Below are positions 1 through 12,257 of a stretch of 64,000 bases of DNA, piece by piece. Origin of the DNA: Oxytricha trifallax (lineage: Eukaryota > Ciliophora > Spirotrichea > Sporadotrichida > Oxytrichidae); the NCBI GenBank assembly GCA_000711775.1, contig ARYC01000611.1, positions 1-64,000 on the forward strand, read 5' to 3'. The translations under genes were made by a program, and so were the position numbers. Each line of letters opens with the position of its first letter. Position 1 is the first letter of the stretch. The notes below the pieces were generated by a model, which did not search any database, was not told where the DNA came from, and saw only the letters and a list, made by a program, of their open reading frames with translations.

Positions 1-107
1 TAATTCAGAACAGGCTTGATTTATTCACTATATTCATCACATCCATATAGCAACTTAAACAATAAATCTATATACTCACTGTCATAAACTGACCCCAAAA
101 CTCGCAT
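1..107 (-). CDS. TBE transposase, N-terminal fragment cut by the window edge
   Basis: ATG at 107 (reading leftward) begins MRVLGSVYDSEYIDLLFK, matching the start of the transposase at 24778 (MRGLGSVYDSDYINLLFK). Only the first ~35 codons are in the window. One in-frame TAA reads as Gln. The protein would catalyse TBE excision and insertion. TBE transposases are reported to act in genome rearrangement in Oxytricha; whether this copy is active cannot be seen. Confidence 0.85.
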
Positions 108-245
108 ATACTCACTTAAAATACTAATATTTAAACATTAAACCCCTACATAAACCCTATTAAAACCATAATAAAGTATTCCTTAATAGTCTACTTTTAT
201 CAATCAAAAACTCAATTAAACTACTGAAAAGGTTTTGGGGTTTTG
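1..245. mobile_element. TBE transposon, terminal fragment (TBE-1)
   Basis: Terminal piece of a telomere-bearing element, a Tc1/mariner-class DNA transposon of spirotrich germlines. The edge reads GGTTTTGGGGTTTTG and ends at 245. The next three bases, AAT, fit the ANT target duplication known for TBEs. The subterminal part closely matches the reverse complement of 24640-24800, the transposase end of the element starting at 24640. The rest lies outside the window, so completeness cannot be judged. Confidence 0.93.
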
Positions 246-248
246 AAT

Positions 249-1430
249 GTCTTAATTATTTTTAAGTTAAAAATTATTAATTAAGGAAGTGCCGTTTTAA
301 ATTTGCTAATAATCTAAAAATTATTAAAATTGTAGTAAACATAGTGGGCTCTTCACTGTCAACATTAAGTCTAATATATAATTGTTAAAGTGAGAAGTGC
401 TCGATTTTTCAACATATTGAACTTTTAAATATTTCTTAGTGATGCTGGGATGGGAAGATCTCAAACGCGAATATCTTTCTAAATTTCATCAATAATAAGT
501 GAAATTGAATGTAATGATGGAAACACTAATAATGGAGAATTTATGAGCTAAGAACAGAGCTTTATTGACATTTATAATATTGATAAAATTGAAAACAATA
601 GTAAATTATTTTTAGTGCAATTAAATAAATTGCAATGTATTACATTAAGAAAATTTAATTATATGTGAAACATTAATAAAGAAATATATTAGAGCTTTTA
701 TTAGTTGCTCATAATCTATATTCATTTTGTGATGACTAATTAGCATTTCTGTTTAAGATTTTATAAGTTTTTAAAAATCAATTCTACTTTTGTGAAGAAC
801 TGAAAATGACTCTAATTTAGTTATCTATAATAGAAATATATTAGAGGCTTTATATTTAAAGTAAGAATCGTTACTATTTTATGAACGCAATTTGATAATT
901 CTAGAATTTTAATTGGCTACATCACTTTGAAATTACCAAGCCAATATAATTTATAATTATTGCAAATAAATATTTACTAATTTAATTTTGAAAAACTAAT
1001 TACTTACCAGATAAATAATGAGCAGAAAGCTTAGTTATCAAGAGTGGTTTTACTTTTTACAAATCTGAAGAAAAATCCATCTTAAATTTAATATGTTTAT
1101 TTAATTATTTATTACGTTAAATATAAATTACTACTAACATTTATTTTTGAAAATATATGATCGATATTAAAATCTTGATTATTAATAATTTCCTGATTTT
1201 AAAAGACTATTTTGATTTTAGATACTTTGATGCTTGTTTCAAAAAACTCACAGACAAGATAACCTCATTATATTTAGAAAATTAACATATCGATAATCAA
1301 AAATTTAAAATTATGGAATTATTCAATTAATTCAAAGTATTAGAATTTAAAATAATTTATTGAGAAAAAGTTCACACGTAAGATATTAGGATGCTATATT
1401 ATAAATTATTTGCTTTAAAATCTATATTTA
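249..1430. other. AT-rich stretch without a recognisable gene
   Basis: Very AT-rich sequence next to the TBE end. I found no convincing long reading frame on either strand under the TGA-only stop rule, no terminal repeats and no RNA gene. It probably includes eliminated germline sequence. Confidence 0.5.
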
Positions 1431-2330
1431 TTATTTTAAGGTTTTAAAATGAACCAAAATTGCTGGCTTAATTAAATTATGTTGTCTCATTTGAAGTTGT
1501 ATTACTATTTTATTTTTTAATTTCACTCTCTGTATTTCTTAAGAAACATGCTTAGCATTCAACATCATGTCTCTTTTCAATTTACTCTGTTACTCTATGT
1601 ATATCAGTATCAACCTTTTTAGAGTTTTGAGAGGAGTTATTGTAATTTCTTAAAATTGGCTGTTCATTTTCTAGTTTTGACAGAATTGTGCTTGGGTGAA
1701 CTTTCTACAACTTCTTCAAACTATAATAACAGGGTTTTAAAATAATAACTATTATATTGTTACAGCTTTAAATAGCTAATTATATTCAGTAAGATTATAA
1801 GGAGCAACAGAGTTCAAAGTATCTAGTTAGTAATCTCCCTCTTAGATAACTTAATCAAAAAAAAGATGAAGCAGTCTAATTTTTATGATCCTATTTGCAT
1901 TAAAAGCTTGAGGTGTTTAAGATAATATACTTTTGATTAACTCATTCCTGAAGCCATTCATATCCTAAAAGTAACCAGTCACATTAAAAGGCTCTTATAA
2001 GTCATTTTTATCTTTAATGAACTTTTAAATAGTGCTTTCATTATTGTTATACTCCTCTTGAAAAAGACTTCTGAGTAGTTATTTCTTTGGATATATCACT
2101 TTTCTAGTGCTTGAATGATATAAAGTAGTAAATTAGGATTTCTCAGGCTTACTGAATATATTATTACTCAATTGTGAATAAGATCCCAATTTATCTTAAA
2201 TCAGTCCACAAATTTGAAAATCTCTATTTTCACCAATTAATGCAGAGTTTTCTATTAAATTTCTTTGCATATTTTCTTGATTATTTACTATCTAAGTTTA
2301 AGATCCATTATTGATTAATATAGACTGTGC
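1430..2330 (-). CDS. Unidentified protein-coding segment
   Basis: Reading leftward from about 2310, a frame of roughly 190 codons stays open with TAA/TAG as Gln, through NIFSKPEKSQFTTLYHSS and ending near 1725. A second open frame continues as KVHPSTILSKLENEQP down to about 1440. The amino-acid mix (Asn, Gln, Ser, Lys) is that of ciliate proteins and clearly non-random. The frame change near 1720 may be a short intron, a pointer or a lesion. No family is recognised. Start and stop are not fixed. Confidence 0.6.
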
Positions 2331-2482
2331 TTACATTAGGTTCTTTTACTTAGATAAAACTTACCTTAATTTATTGAAGTTTTTCACATTTAATTAATTA
2401 AGTTTTTATATTTTTATTATAATAATCAGACAGATTATTAAATTAGAAAGTTGGATCCAAGGTTAATACCAGAGTGAAAAAG

Positions 2483-3127
2483 ATGCAAACACTTGGACCA
2501 AACGGAAACTTTCTAAACAGCAATCCCTCAGACCTTATTGTATTGTTGGAACCGATAGAAATAGTGCCTCTCGAGAACTGTCTTGACGCTCTACAGCTTT
2601 AAAAATGGGACTCCTGTGTAGAAAAAGGATACTTTGATTTAGATCCGACATTCTACCAGGCATATCTGATTAAAAGGTATCTCACAGAACCTTCAACAGG
2701 AGATAAGTTTCTCAAAATCTTCGTTGAAGACCTAAAGAAATAGATAAATTTAAGAGAAATTAAAGCCATGGAAGAACAAATGGCTTTCCAATCAGATGAT
2801 GAAGAGTAGACACACCTCTTCTTCACAAAAACAAGCGCCACCACAATGAAATACAAGACCTCAGAGATCGTTGAAGAAAGGTAGAGCGCACAATGGTCTC
2901 AAGAAACCTATACCTAATCAATTAATAATTAAACGGAAAATTAGCTATTTAATAATGAAATACCATCTAACAAAAACAATATTAATACTGATAAAGAAGT
3001 ACTTAACTATGTTGACAATGAACTAACCTAACACTCAACTAAAGTACATAGTACATAAGAGACTTAACTAGGCTCTTAATATAATGTAATTTTTACTAAA
3101 GAGATTATTTAAAAAGTTTTTTATTGA
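2483..3127 (+). CDS. Unidentified 214-residue protein
   Basis: ATG at 2483 opens 214 codons ending at TGA 3125-3127; several TAA/TAG are read as Gln. It begins MQTLGPNGNFLNSNPSDL. The N-terminal 140 residues are mixed and probably folded, with a charged helical part. The C-terminal third is Asn/Gln/Thr-rich and looks disordered. The first ~400 bases are richer in G+C than the surroundings and use more C-ending codons, like the LINE-like element at 59.6 kb. That hints at a mobile-element ORF, but no shared motif is visible. It converges on the ubiquitin-protease segment that begins at 3128. Confidence 0.55.
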
Positions 3128-4590
3128 ACTCTAGATTTAAGTAAGCCATAGAATATATCAGCAAGAACATACTTCTCTCTTTGCTTAAATTCTTTCCAAT
3201 ATTTATTAGCTATATCCTCATCTTTTCTATTATCAAAATCTTTGTTTTCTATATATGGTTTCTTAACTACGTCATTTAGGTTTTCATGAAAGGTTTCTAA
3301 CAAAAATGAAAGTATTTCTTAAGAATTATGCTAAGTAAATCCTGAAAATTTAACTACTCTCCTAGAAATGATATTTTTGACATCCTAATGGATGATATAA
3401 TTTTCTTAGCCTATATAAAGCTCATAAAGTAATTCTGAAAAAGCTATAGCTAATTTTCCTTGTTTACCTAATGGATTATCACAATTGATATGAGAAGTAT
3501 AATAATCAAATTTGATGTGCTTAACTAAGGGCTCAGTATTGGTTAAAAATTATAGTACACTATTCATGTAACAAGTATTCCCAAGGTTTTATAACCCAGT
3601 TAGCCCACCATGTGACTTCTAGTTTAAGCAATCTTATCGTGGTAATTTCATTAGTTAACCTTCACTCAAATTTACATCATTTTAGTTCTTCAAGAAGTTT
3701 TTTATTTTAATTTGCTTCTCTTTTTTATCTTTTGGAATGAAAGAAAACTTATTATATTTTTGTTAGAAAAAGGCTGATTACACTTCATATAAGAGGATTT
3801 CCTAATCAGAAATGTTAATATCCTCAAGATTTAAGGAATCTTAAAGTATCTGTCCTTCAATATGCAGAGGTAAGCTTTCTCTTGGCTCAATATCATAGTA
3901 TTTCTCTACCTCAAATACGCTTTCATGAGGATCTAGTTTTAAACAATATTTAGAATAAATTAATTTCCACAATCTTGAAATATATAACAGTTCTTACTTT
4001 GTTCTTTATATAGAGATTTCCTTTAAAATAATTGCACATTTCTCTCCCAAATCCTTAACGTTAGCAAATCTGCCAATGTATACAGCGGCAGCTACCTTTA
4101 AGTTCTTATGAAATCTCATTTTTGGTAGAATGTATATTTAGACTTTCTTATTGAAAACTTAAATTATTAATTCTTTCTTTTCTGACTATGATTCCTTTTC
4201 AGAGCTTTAATGCTTTAATGTTTAAGCAGGTTATTGTTGAAATATTAAAATAAAGGGATAAAGCTAATAAACATGTGTTATTTAATAAAATTCTAATCTT
4301 TTATATGAATTAACCTTTTAATAATTAAGAATCTTGGCATATCATTTCCTTCATAAAAAGCAAATAAATAATTCCATACATCATCAGAAACAATAAGGAA
4401 ATCCTTTTTTTCCAAACTTGTTTGTTTAATTCAAAATTCTTGTTCCTAATTCTCGATTTTTAACTATAAAGTTGGTCTTAAACAATAATCTTTTTTAAGT
4501 CTTGTACAGAATTTATTGGACCTGAGTGGAGTTAATGTTTGCCTCTTTTTTAACTTCCGCTTGTCCAGTTTTATCATCTTAAATTTTTAA
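3128..4590 (-). CDS. Ubiquitin-specific protease, N-terminal half (DUSP + Cys box)
   Basis: Peptidase C19 deubiquitinase, which removes ubiquitin from proteins. Near 4330-4400 a DUSP-like block reads DFLIVSDDVWNYLFAFYEGN followed by MPRFLII. Near 3540-3600 the catalytic Cys box reads TGLQNLGNTCYMNSVLQFLT. Near 3290-3340 the second conserved block reads FSGFTQHNSQEILSFLLETF. These hits are unambiguous. The His box and the rest of the catalytic domain are absent, and the piece stops near 3128, so the C-terminal half must lie elsewhere, as in split germline genes. The frame changes between the DUSP and catalytic parts, and an in-frame TGA lies just upstream of the DUSP block. Small introns, pointers or decay could explain these. 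Confidence 0.85.
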
Positions 4591-4599
4591 TTTAATTAT

Positions 4600-5330
4600 A
4601 ACCCCAAAGAGTGGCATAACTTCAAATAAGATATTGAAACATCCATTAGAATTATAATTTATTGATTTATGATACTAAAAGATTTATTAATTGTGAAAAA
4701 TAGTAGACAAATTTTCTGACTGAAAACTCGAAAGCATTATTTGTAGCTAGCTTGAATCTGATCAAATGTCTATACTATTTGATGGAGTGAGGGGAAGCCA
4801 AGCTTAATTTGAAATTGAAGAAATCTTTGAAACTCCTGATTGATTCATCTAATGTATGCTGTAAGAATATATCAAGATTTGTTGCATACAAACTTTTAAT
4901 TCCAAATTACCATTTATTTTAGTTGTTTAATTGCAATGCATAACTCATTTTTTTGTAGCAACCGAAGTTGAGTCATCTAGTCAAAACTAAAAAATTCTAA
5001 ATTTCATCGAAAAGGTTAATGAAAAGCTGATAATGTGAGAGATACCTAAACTGGAAGATGGATTGAAATTTGTACTCAGGACCTTTAGCTAAGTGGTTGT
5101 TAGGAGTAAAGATAAACTAAATATCTCCAAACAAAGGTGGAGGGGATGAAAGTTACAATGAAGATTAGATGGATTGCTAGTATAATGATAGTTCCAGGAA
5201 TAATGCAATTAATAATTATGGAGATGAAGAGGGTTCTGGACAGTGAGCAGGATAGGACTAACAAATGTAGCATGATAATGATGCGGTACATTGGGGATTA
5301 GATTAGTGAAATTATGGATTACACAGGATA
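4600..5330. other. AT-rich spacer with weak coding signal at its right end
   Basis: No clear gene from 4600 to about 5150. From about 5150 to 5330 the + strand shows an acidic, Asn-rich reading (DESYNEDQMDCQYNDSSRNN) that may be the upstream part of the CEBPZ/Noc1-like C-terminal piece. The frame does not run through to it without interruption. Confidence 0.4.
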
Positions 5331-5597
5331 AAAGTATTATTTCATTAAAAATCAAATGGCAAGAAGGGCAAGGATACCAAGAAACCAAAAGCTTCAATTT
5401 ATGCTGATTACGATGAATTCGCAACAATTTTGGAATAAGATGTATACTCAGAGGAGAAAGCTTAAAAATATTTAGGAGCTCATGCTGGTTAGAAGAGATC
5501 TAGAAGTCAGAGAGGTCATCCAAGAGGAAGCTCTAGAGATGGCAAAGGCGGAAAGCCAGGTAGAGGTGGTAATAATTAGAGACAAAGAACTAAATGA
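5331..5597 (+). CDS. CEBPZ/Noc1-like ribosome-biogenesis protein, C-terminal segment
   Basis: This + frame reads KKGKDTKKPKASIYADYDEF, continues ATILEQDVYSEEKAQKYLG and ends in a basic Arg/Gly tail before TGA at 5595-5597. An xxYADYDEFAxxLE block before a basic tail is how CEBPZ/Noc1 (Mak21) proteins end. The CBF domain and acidic region of such a protein lie at 12.3-14.3 kb on the opposite strand. I infer that this is the inverted last segment of the same split gene; a second paralogue is possible. The protein family acts in nucleolar 60S subunit maturation. Confidence 0.6.
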
Positions 5598-7143
5598 TGA
5601 ATATAGCACTCTCTATTATCACAAGACGATAAAATTTAATTAATCGACTATTTATTCATTACTAACTTTTATTAATCATTTATTTAAACTTGATTGTGCT
5701 GAAATATTAAATATAATATAAATTTATAAGAACTTTAGAAACTTAGTTGTAAAATGGTAAGTTAATTTCAATTTAACAATGCTTTTTTTTGAAAGTTTTT
5801 TCAGCATGTTAATGATTTATTTTTAGGACGTTCACGGAGGTAAAACTTAAACTTATTTAAACTATGTCGACATGAATTATAGACCCAGGTGATAAAAACA
5901 GATAAGATAAAAAGAAACCAGTAAGTACAAATTTTAGCTGAAATTAAACATTCAGAATGAAATTTAAAGAATATCAGAAAATCGAAATAATCCTGATTTC
6001 TTCATAATTTAGTTTAAACTTATGAATTTCTTTAATGTCATAATAACACTCTAAATGCAAAAAACTTTGATATATCTATTATTAATTTGTTGATTTATTT
6101 AAATAATTTAGCTTCATTTATTATCCGAATTAGAATATATATAAAGGATTCTTATTGTAAGTTATTATTTATGAATTATTAAGTTTTATTTACGATAATT
6201 GTCATTTTAATTTATTTCTTAATTTAAGTGTATTTACATAATTTAAGTGATGTTATTTATTTTATCATTAATTTAAGGTTTTAAACTTGATATAGTAAAG
6301 CTTAGCATATAACGCAGAGAAGATCATCGTAAATTGATCATTCAGAGTTGTGTTCAAAGCTCAGATTGCTGAAACTGGCGAGATTGTCGCTATAAAAAAG
6401 GTGTTCTAGGACAAGTGATACAAGAATAGAGGGCTGTAAATATTATTGATGCTTCATTACCCTTTATGTGTCGAGATGAGACATTACTTCTACACCAACG
6501 GTGACAAGGTTAGGTCAAACATAATTATAAAATGCTTGTATTTAAGCCAGAAGAAGTTTGTCTGAATGTTGTGATGGATTACATTTTTGAGACCATTTAT
6601 AAAATCATGAAATACTACCTTAAGATGAAGCAGATAGTGCCTCTACTCCTTGTAAAACTTTATGCCTGTCAATTAATGAGATCAATCGCCCACATTCATG
6701 CATTGGAGATCTGTCACAGATATATCAAGCCTCAAAATGTCTTGGTCGATCCATCAAGCCACGAATTAAAAATGTGTGACCTTGGAAGTGCTTAGCAGCT
6801 TCTTGCAGGATAACAAAATGCATCACACATCTGCTAGATATTCTAATCTTCAAATACTTTAACTGATAGCTTAATATATTTTATAAATATTATAATTTAT
6901 GGTATTTTATAATTACTATTAATAATGAGGATAAGAAGATAATAATATATATATAAAAAAAGTGTCTATAAATAGATTTTTAAGATATACTAACTTTGCA
7001 TTATATGAAAAAATTAATAAAATATAAAGCATATTTCTTTGCATAGCTTATAATATTAACAATTTGATTAGATTTAGATATTATTAATTTATTTTTCGAT
7101 AAATTTATCATTTAACCAAAGAAAGATACTTTAGAAACATTTA

Positions 7144-7200
7144 TTAAAGGAAAGTGTTTATATTTCATAAAAGCCTAGTAAGTTGCACTTTCCTTTAATT
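7144..7200. repeat. Short hairpin inside the GSK3 pseudogene gap
   Basis: ATTAAAGGAAAGTG and its inverse CACTTTCCTTTAAT flank about 28 bases, giving a near-perfect 14-bp stem. It lies in the block separating the two halves of the kinase pseudogene and could be a tiny foldback element or a structured eliminated segment. Confidence 0.7.
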
Positions 7201-7272
7201 ATTACTGTATATTCTATATTTAATATTTATTTTTTTATTATTATTTTTAAAATTTCAATTATTTTCATCTCC

Positions 7273-7625
7273 TTACAACCTTTTAAATAATTGTCAGGCT
7301 ACCAATTTTTTAAATGTTTTTAACTATTATAAATATCAATGATTTAAAATATATTCTTAAACTTTTAAATAATTGCATTCCTTATATTATTGTATTTTCT
7401 ACTTTTTATTTCCTTTTTGTTAATGTTAAATCCTTTTGGATATATTTAAAGTCAAAATGGCTTTGATAGATTGCCTATTTTAATTTCTTGTATGATATTG
7501 ATGGACTCTTTATATTTGATAGGAATACTTAGAACAATGTTCTAAATCCTGTTCTATGACTCTTATTTACTTTTGGAACATAATATCTAAAATTACTCGC
7601 CTGACGATTATTTAAAAGGTTGTCA
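7273..7625. repeat. MITE-like element with ~27-bp inverted ends
   Basis: The left end holds ACAACCTTTTAAATAATTGT followed by CAGG, and the right end holds its inverse, ATTATTTAAAAGGTTGT followed by CAGG. The inverted ends are ~27 bp and enclose ~300 bp of AT-rich non-coding DNA. It lies within the gap of the GSK3 pseudogene, so it either caused or later entered that gap. No second copy was seen here. Confidence 0.55.
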
Positions 7626-8529
7626 GGTCAGATCATTATTTTTAAGATTGGCTGAAATCTTAACTACAGCATCTAGGCATAATTCTTGGAATTCACAATT
7701 GCTGATTGGAAATATTTTTTCTTTTAAGAAAGTTCAACTAGCCTCGATAGAAGCCATTAGGATGTATAATAATCTGTACTAGAATGACTTTATTTAACTT
7801 GACTTTTATGAATCACAGAGCTCTAGAGTTGATCTCCGGTAACTCTGACTATAACTGCATTATCGATGTCAGGTCAGGTGGATGCGTTAACCCAGAGCTA
7901 TTACTCGGTTAACCTATATTCCCAGGTGAGAGCGGTGTCGATCAATTGGTTGAAATAATTAAAATCTTGGGAATACCTAGCAGGGAGTAAATCACGGCTA
8001 TGAATCCCAACTACAAAGAGTACAGATTCCCACAGATCAAGCCACTTCCATGGGAGAAACTTTTCAGATCAAGAACTCCAAAAGAAGGCATTGGTTTATG
8101 ATACCAAAGCAAGACCAAACCCCTTTGGGTTCTCACTGACTCATACTTTGACGAGTTGAGAGATACAACCACCAGACTTCCAACTGGTCAACCATGCCAG
8201 ATTTTTTCAAGTTTACATAAGAAAAAATTGCTACAATGAGATAAGGTCTCCATGAAGAACTCATCCCATCATGGTGCAAGCAAAAGCATCAATCATTTAT
8301 TATTTGAAGTATATCATAAAATATTTTAAAAGAGTGAAATGAAATGAATGAGACAATGAGAATCTTGATAAGTACTAAAACCTCTTCACGTTAACAAATA
8401 TTATAAGAGGTAGTTATGAAGCTTTATTGTTAATTTGATTTAAATTTTAAATATTTAAAAATTAAAATCAAATAAAGTGAATCTACAATTAAGAAATTAA
8501 AATGCTCATTAACTTTAAAATTAAATTTT

Positions 8530-10560
8530 ATCATTAGTTAAATCTCTTAAGTATCTTTTTAACTCATAGTTTCTTCTAAATTCTTCAACGATTTGTAAAT
8601 AATTATCAGCGAACATCTTTTAGTCGATCTATATGGACACCTTTTACAAGATTCCTATCAGCCTCTTGCTTTCACTATTAAAAGGTATCAGAGGAATCAA
8701 TTAGACTGGTGCACAATTTGTGGAATTATTTTTACTAAATTCATCTAGCATTCACTTCATATCTCTTAGGATTTACTTTTAGAAGTATTTGTCAAAATTA
8801 TCAATGATTAATTGCTTTTACTATTGCTGTTGCTGTATTTCTAGTTTGTTATTTTGAAGGTATTTTTTCTGTCTTGGAGTCATATTGGCCTGTTATTAAT
8901 TTTTCCAAGTGGGTGACATATCTAAAACTTAAACTTGATTGTTAAAGCTGATTTAATGTGCACGTTTGTTGGCTTGAGTCTGAGAAGATTAATCTTTTAG
9001 GGTAAATTTTCTTATAATGAGTGGATCTCTAGATTGATCTTCTCCCTTAATGAATGCACTCTCATCTAAGTGCCATTTACTGATTGAGATTGCATCTTCT
9101 TAAAGATTATCAGAGCTGTTCTGTTGTGCAAAGCTTCCTTTAATCTCATAATTATTTAGAATATTTCTCACTTCAATTTGTGATTTTTTGAAAGTCTTGC
9201 ATCTCTCGAAAGTTGATCATGAGCTTTAAGTGATGAAGAAAGCATGTGAGAACTAATTGCTTATTTTTAAAGATTAGGGACTTGAAGTATGCTTAATCAA
9301 TGCCTGAGTTAAATTGGTGGTAAAGTCTTGCCAAAAATGTTAACAGTATTACGTAGAGTAGTTCCAGTCTTTAAACCATACTCATTCTTCTTAATAATTG
9401 GAGACTATAAAGAAAGCTTTTTTCGCTTTTGATGGACTAGTTGGTAAAGCAAATTAGTCATATATAGTATCGATTCTTTAAACAAGACCTATGAACTTCT
9501 CATTAGCAATCTAAACATGCTTGTTATTACTCTATAAATCCATCTTATTAACAAGATGTTAGAAATTGATTATCTCAGTATATTTTCTAGGATCTATAGC
9601 AACGTCATGAAGAGTGTCTCCCCTTAATGTAGTTGCATTACTTATTAACCTTCCTGTGGATTTATTCTTTAAAGTGACTTTCCTTTGTGAGTAGACTCTC
9701 ATGAAGTTTTAATTTGAGGTAAGTCTGGTCCTTTTTCTATATCTTTAATCAGTAAATTTATTTTATCTTAGGCTATATTCATATCAGCTTATCTTTTCAA
9801 TCCAATTTATCCTCCTTCAATTGTAGAGTTTTACGTTTCATTAATATTCTCGTAAGCACTATTAAATCCTTCTTTAGCATTATATTAAAATTTGTTTTTT
9901 CAGTTAAGCCTATACTTTCAAAATGCATTTGGAACTTTTAAGGATCTTTAATAGCTTTATTTAAAGCCTAAATCTGTTCCTTGCTCTTGTTGAAGTAGCC
10001 ATTTTTATCAAGAAAGTTGTCTAAATTGTATACTTTTTGTTGCTGATTTTGATTTGAAAGCATCTTCATATGCCATTTCATTTTTGTATTTAATGTCTAT
10101 ATAATCAAGCTTTTTGAATTCATCGTCAACTTTGCCCATTAGTATGTATTAAAGCTCGTTGGCTGCATTTTGATAGTCTTTTCCGAATAATTTGTTAAAT
10201 TCTTTGATAAGTATGAATCTCTGTTTTTATTCTTCGAATTTATCAGATTTTATGCTCTAGTTTTTACAGCCAAGTAATCTGAGTGGCTGATATATTAGTT
10301 ATATTAGTTGCATTAGCATCTTATGTCTTCAGTGATAAAACCATTAAAATAAGATAGGATTTATAAAATAATTTCTGCGGTCTTTAGTCTCTTTGGCTTG
10401 TCTAATTTCTTACATTCTTTTGGAACTGAATAAAAAGTGCATCAAAAGTAAGTTTCTTTGCTTTTATTAGTAAAGGTTGGTAGAGATTTCTTAGTGGTTG
10501 AAAAAATCTTAAGATATCAGCATTATTGATAAAATTAAAACTAAGAGATAAATTTAAATG
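8530..10560 (-). CDS. Unidentified large protein, coding segment(s)
   Basis: Reading leftward from 10.38 kb, successive open frames look like real protein: KEFNKLFGKDYQNAANELQY, YNLDNFLDKNGYFNKSKEQI, RLISNATTLRGDTLHDVAID, and QNSSDNLQEDAISISKWHLD near 9.1 kb. Near 8.8 kb there is a Gln run. The product is hydrophilic, charged and partly Gln-rich, with no transmembrane segment and no family I recognise. The frame changes about five times with no intron-like sequence at most of the changes. The piece is therefore either decayed or cut by very short eliminated segments. It may be one gene with the segment at 10.6-12.25 kb. Confidence 0.5.
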
Positions 10561-10599
10561 TCTGTAGCATATTTTGCAATCTTAATTAATATTTTATTT

Positions 10600-12255
10600 A
10601 TACCTTTAATTACTACCTATTTCTGTATAATTAATTAAAAAATTAAAATACCAAATTATATTTAGGAATAATTCCTTATTAATCATATTGTTTTTGAGAA
10701 TGGGTATCTATGTAAGTGATTTGGATTTATTCATCTTTAACTTGTTAATTTTACTATAAGAACATTTGTGGCTTGAGTCTTAAAATTCATTCAAGAAGCT
10801 TAAACTATCACCCGTGTCTTCCATACTTGCGATTTAATTGGATTAATCCTATGTGATTTTAAATCCTTCTACTTCCTCACTGTTTTAGGTATTTTGAAGG
10901 TTTTATTTTGCTATAGTGGTATTCCCCAACCCTGTGCTTTTCACAATGCCTGGGAGAGACATTTTATTCAATCTCAAATGTTTCAGTCTTTCTTCTATTT
11001 TTTTAAAGACAACTGACATCATTCTTTATTTCCATTCATTGAAAAGCTTCTTGTCAGAGCTGTCTAACTTTATGATGTCTTTTATTCTATGCAGATAGAC
11101 TTATAAGTTTTCATCTAAAGTTAACTAAAAGTCTAATAGCTGGGGAAATTTTGGATTTTTCTTTAGATAAGGAATGATTTAAGCAAGTGAAATTAACATG
11201 ATTTCCAGCATTTATTTGTAAATTGTGTTTGTGGTATCTCAGCATTTTATATGACTGGATTCGCCTAATTATTCTGTTGGTTTTATTGATACTATTTAAC
11301 TGCAAAATGGAAATGAATGTAACTAGACCCTTATAATCCAAAAAGCCATTCATATTGCCTTTACACCATTGTAACCAAAGTTCAACCTAAGTAATACTCT
11401 TGGTTTATTAAATATAAAAGCTTCAAATTAAGAATCAATAGTGGAATTTATCCAAACTCCTAGGGAATATTTCACAACAAACTTTTACTCAACTTAAGGT
11501 TCCTAAACCTGAAGTTTGATTATATCATCTTATTTCTTCACTGAGCTGGTTTATTTTTGAAGCATTAACAATGGTTTAAATTGCAAAACTCTTGGGGAAT
11601 TTTCATTGCTATATTAAAATGATTGCTACATCTATAGAGTAATAATTTTGTATTTTAATTGTGACTAGCCAAAGGATTTTGTGAAGTAAAATGCCTTTGA
11701 GATGTTTCTATTTACTCTGCAAGGGAAATGTTTTTTTAATAGTGATAATAGTCGAATCGCATATCTTTCGATGTCATTGGTATAATTTCTATGACATTTC
11801 CACTTCCCTTGTTAACAACCCAATTGCTTACATAATCATTATGATAATTTGCTCTGCTGCCATCTTTTCCTCTTTTATTCATGCCATTCTCCAGTTCGAT
11901 ATAGTACTTTGCAAGTTATATGATTCCAGCAAGAAATACTAATTTTAAAGTTATCTGGCAGTAAGTTTTTAATAGACAAGTAAAGTTTGAAGAATAAATC
12001 TGGGTCAATCAAATGATCAATACCCTTAATCTAATTTATCATTAGCGCTTTCTCTTAAATCTAAGTACCAGCATGAAAATCATTGAGTTAAACCCACAAG
12101 AAATCTAATGGTTCAGATATTGCTTAGAGATTCTGTCTCTTTAAACCAAACATAAGCTATAGTGTTCTTTTTGGAAGTAGTAGTTGCATGACCTAGGATT
12201 AATTATCTCATCAATGATGAAGCAGTCTTTGTAGGCCTTTATTGTGTATTTTTTC
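10600..12255 (-). CDS. Unidentified coding segment(s), possibly the same gene as 8.5-10.6 kb
   Basis: Leftward frames include MEKEIVSQLKKYTIKAYKDC at 12.26-12.1 kb, then IKGIDHLIDPDLFFKLYLSI and SCWNHITCKVLYRTGEWHEQ at 12.0-11.85 kb. A ~140-codon stretch from 11.1 to 10.7 kb includes YLHRIKDIIKLDSSDKKLFN and is free of TGA. Composition is protein-like throughout, but the frame changes several times. Family and function are not recognised. Confidence 0.45.
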
Positions 12256-12257
12256 AG

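Larger units (their letters stand above)
5754..8245 (+). pseudogene. Decayed GSK3/shaggy-type protein kinase
   Basis: ATG at 5754 is followed by a good intron (GTAAGT... at 5757, ...TTTTTAG ending 5826). From about 6310 the sequence follows glycogen synthase kinase 3: VVFKAQIAETGEIVAIKKV, RHYFYTNGDK, a short intron, KLYACQLMRSIAHIHALEIC, then IKPQNVLVDPSS. After a ~970-base gap it resumes at 7808 with PIFPGESGVDQLVEIIKILG and [18 protein letters not shown]. It cannot be an active kinase. The glycine loop carries TGA (VN*SFRVV), HRD is HRY and DFG is DLG. Further TGAs occur near 6410, 8100 and 8240. The intact gene is expected elsewhere. Confidence 0.9.

Noticed and set aside
2653-2856. Minus-strand frame opposite the 214-residue ORF
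   Set aside because: Shadow of the longer + strand ORF, with no protein-like composition.
6532-6795. Open frame starting MLVFKPEEV as a separate small gene
   Set aside because: It is the middle of the GSK3-like kinase pseudogene read in through intron sequence; the Met lies in the intron.
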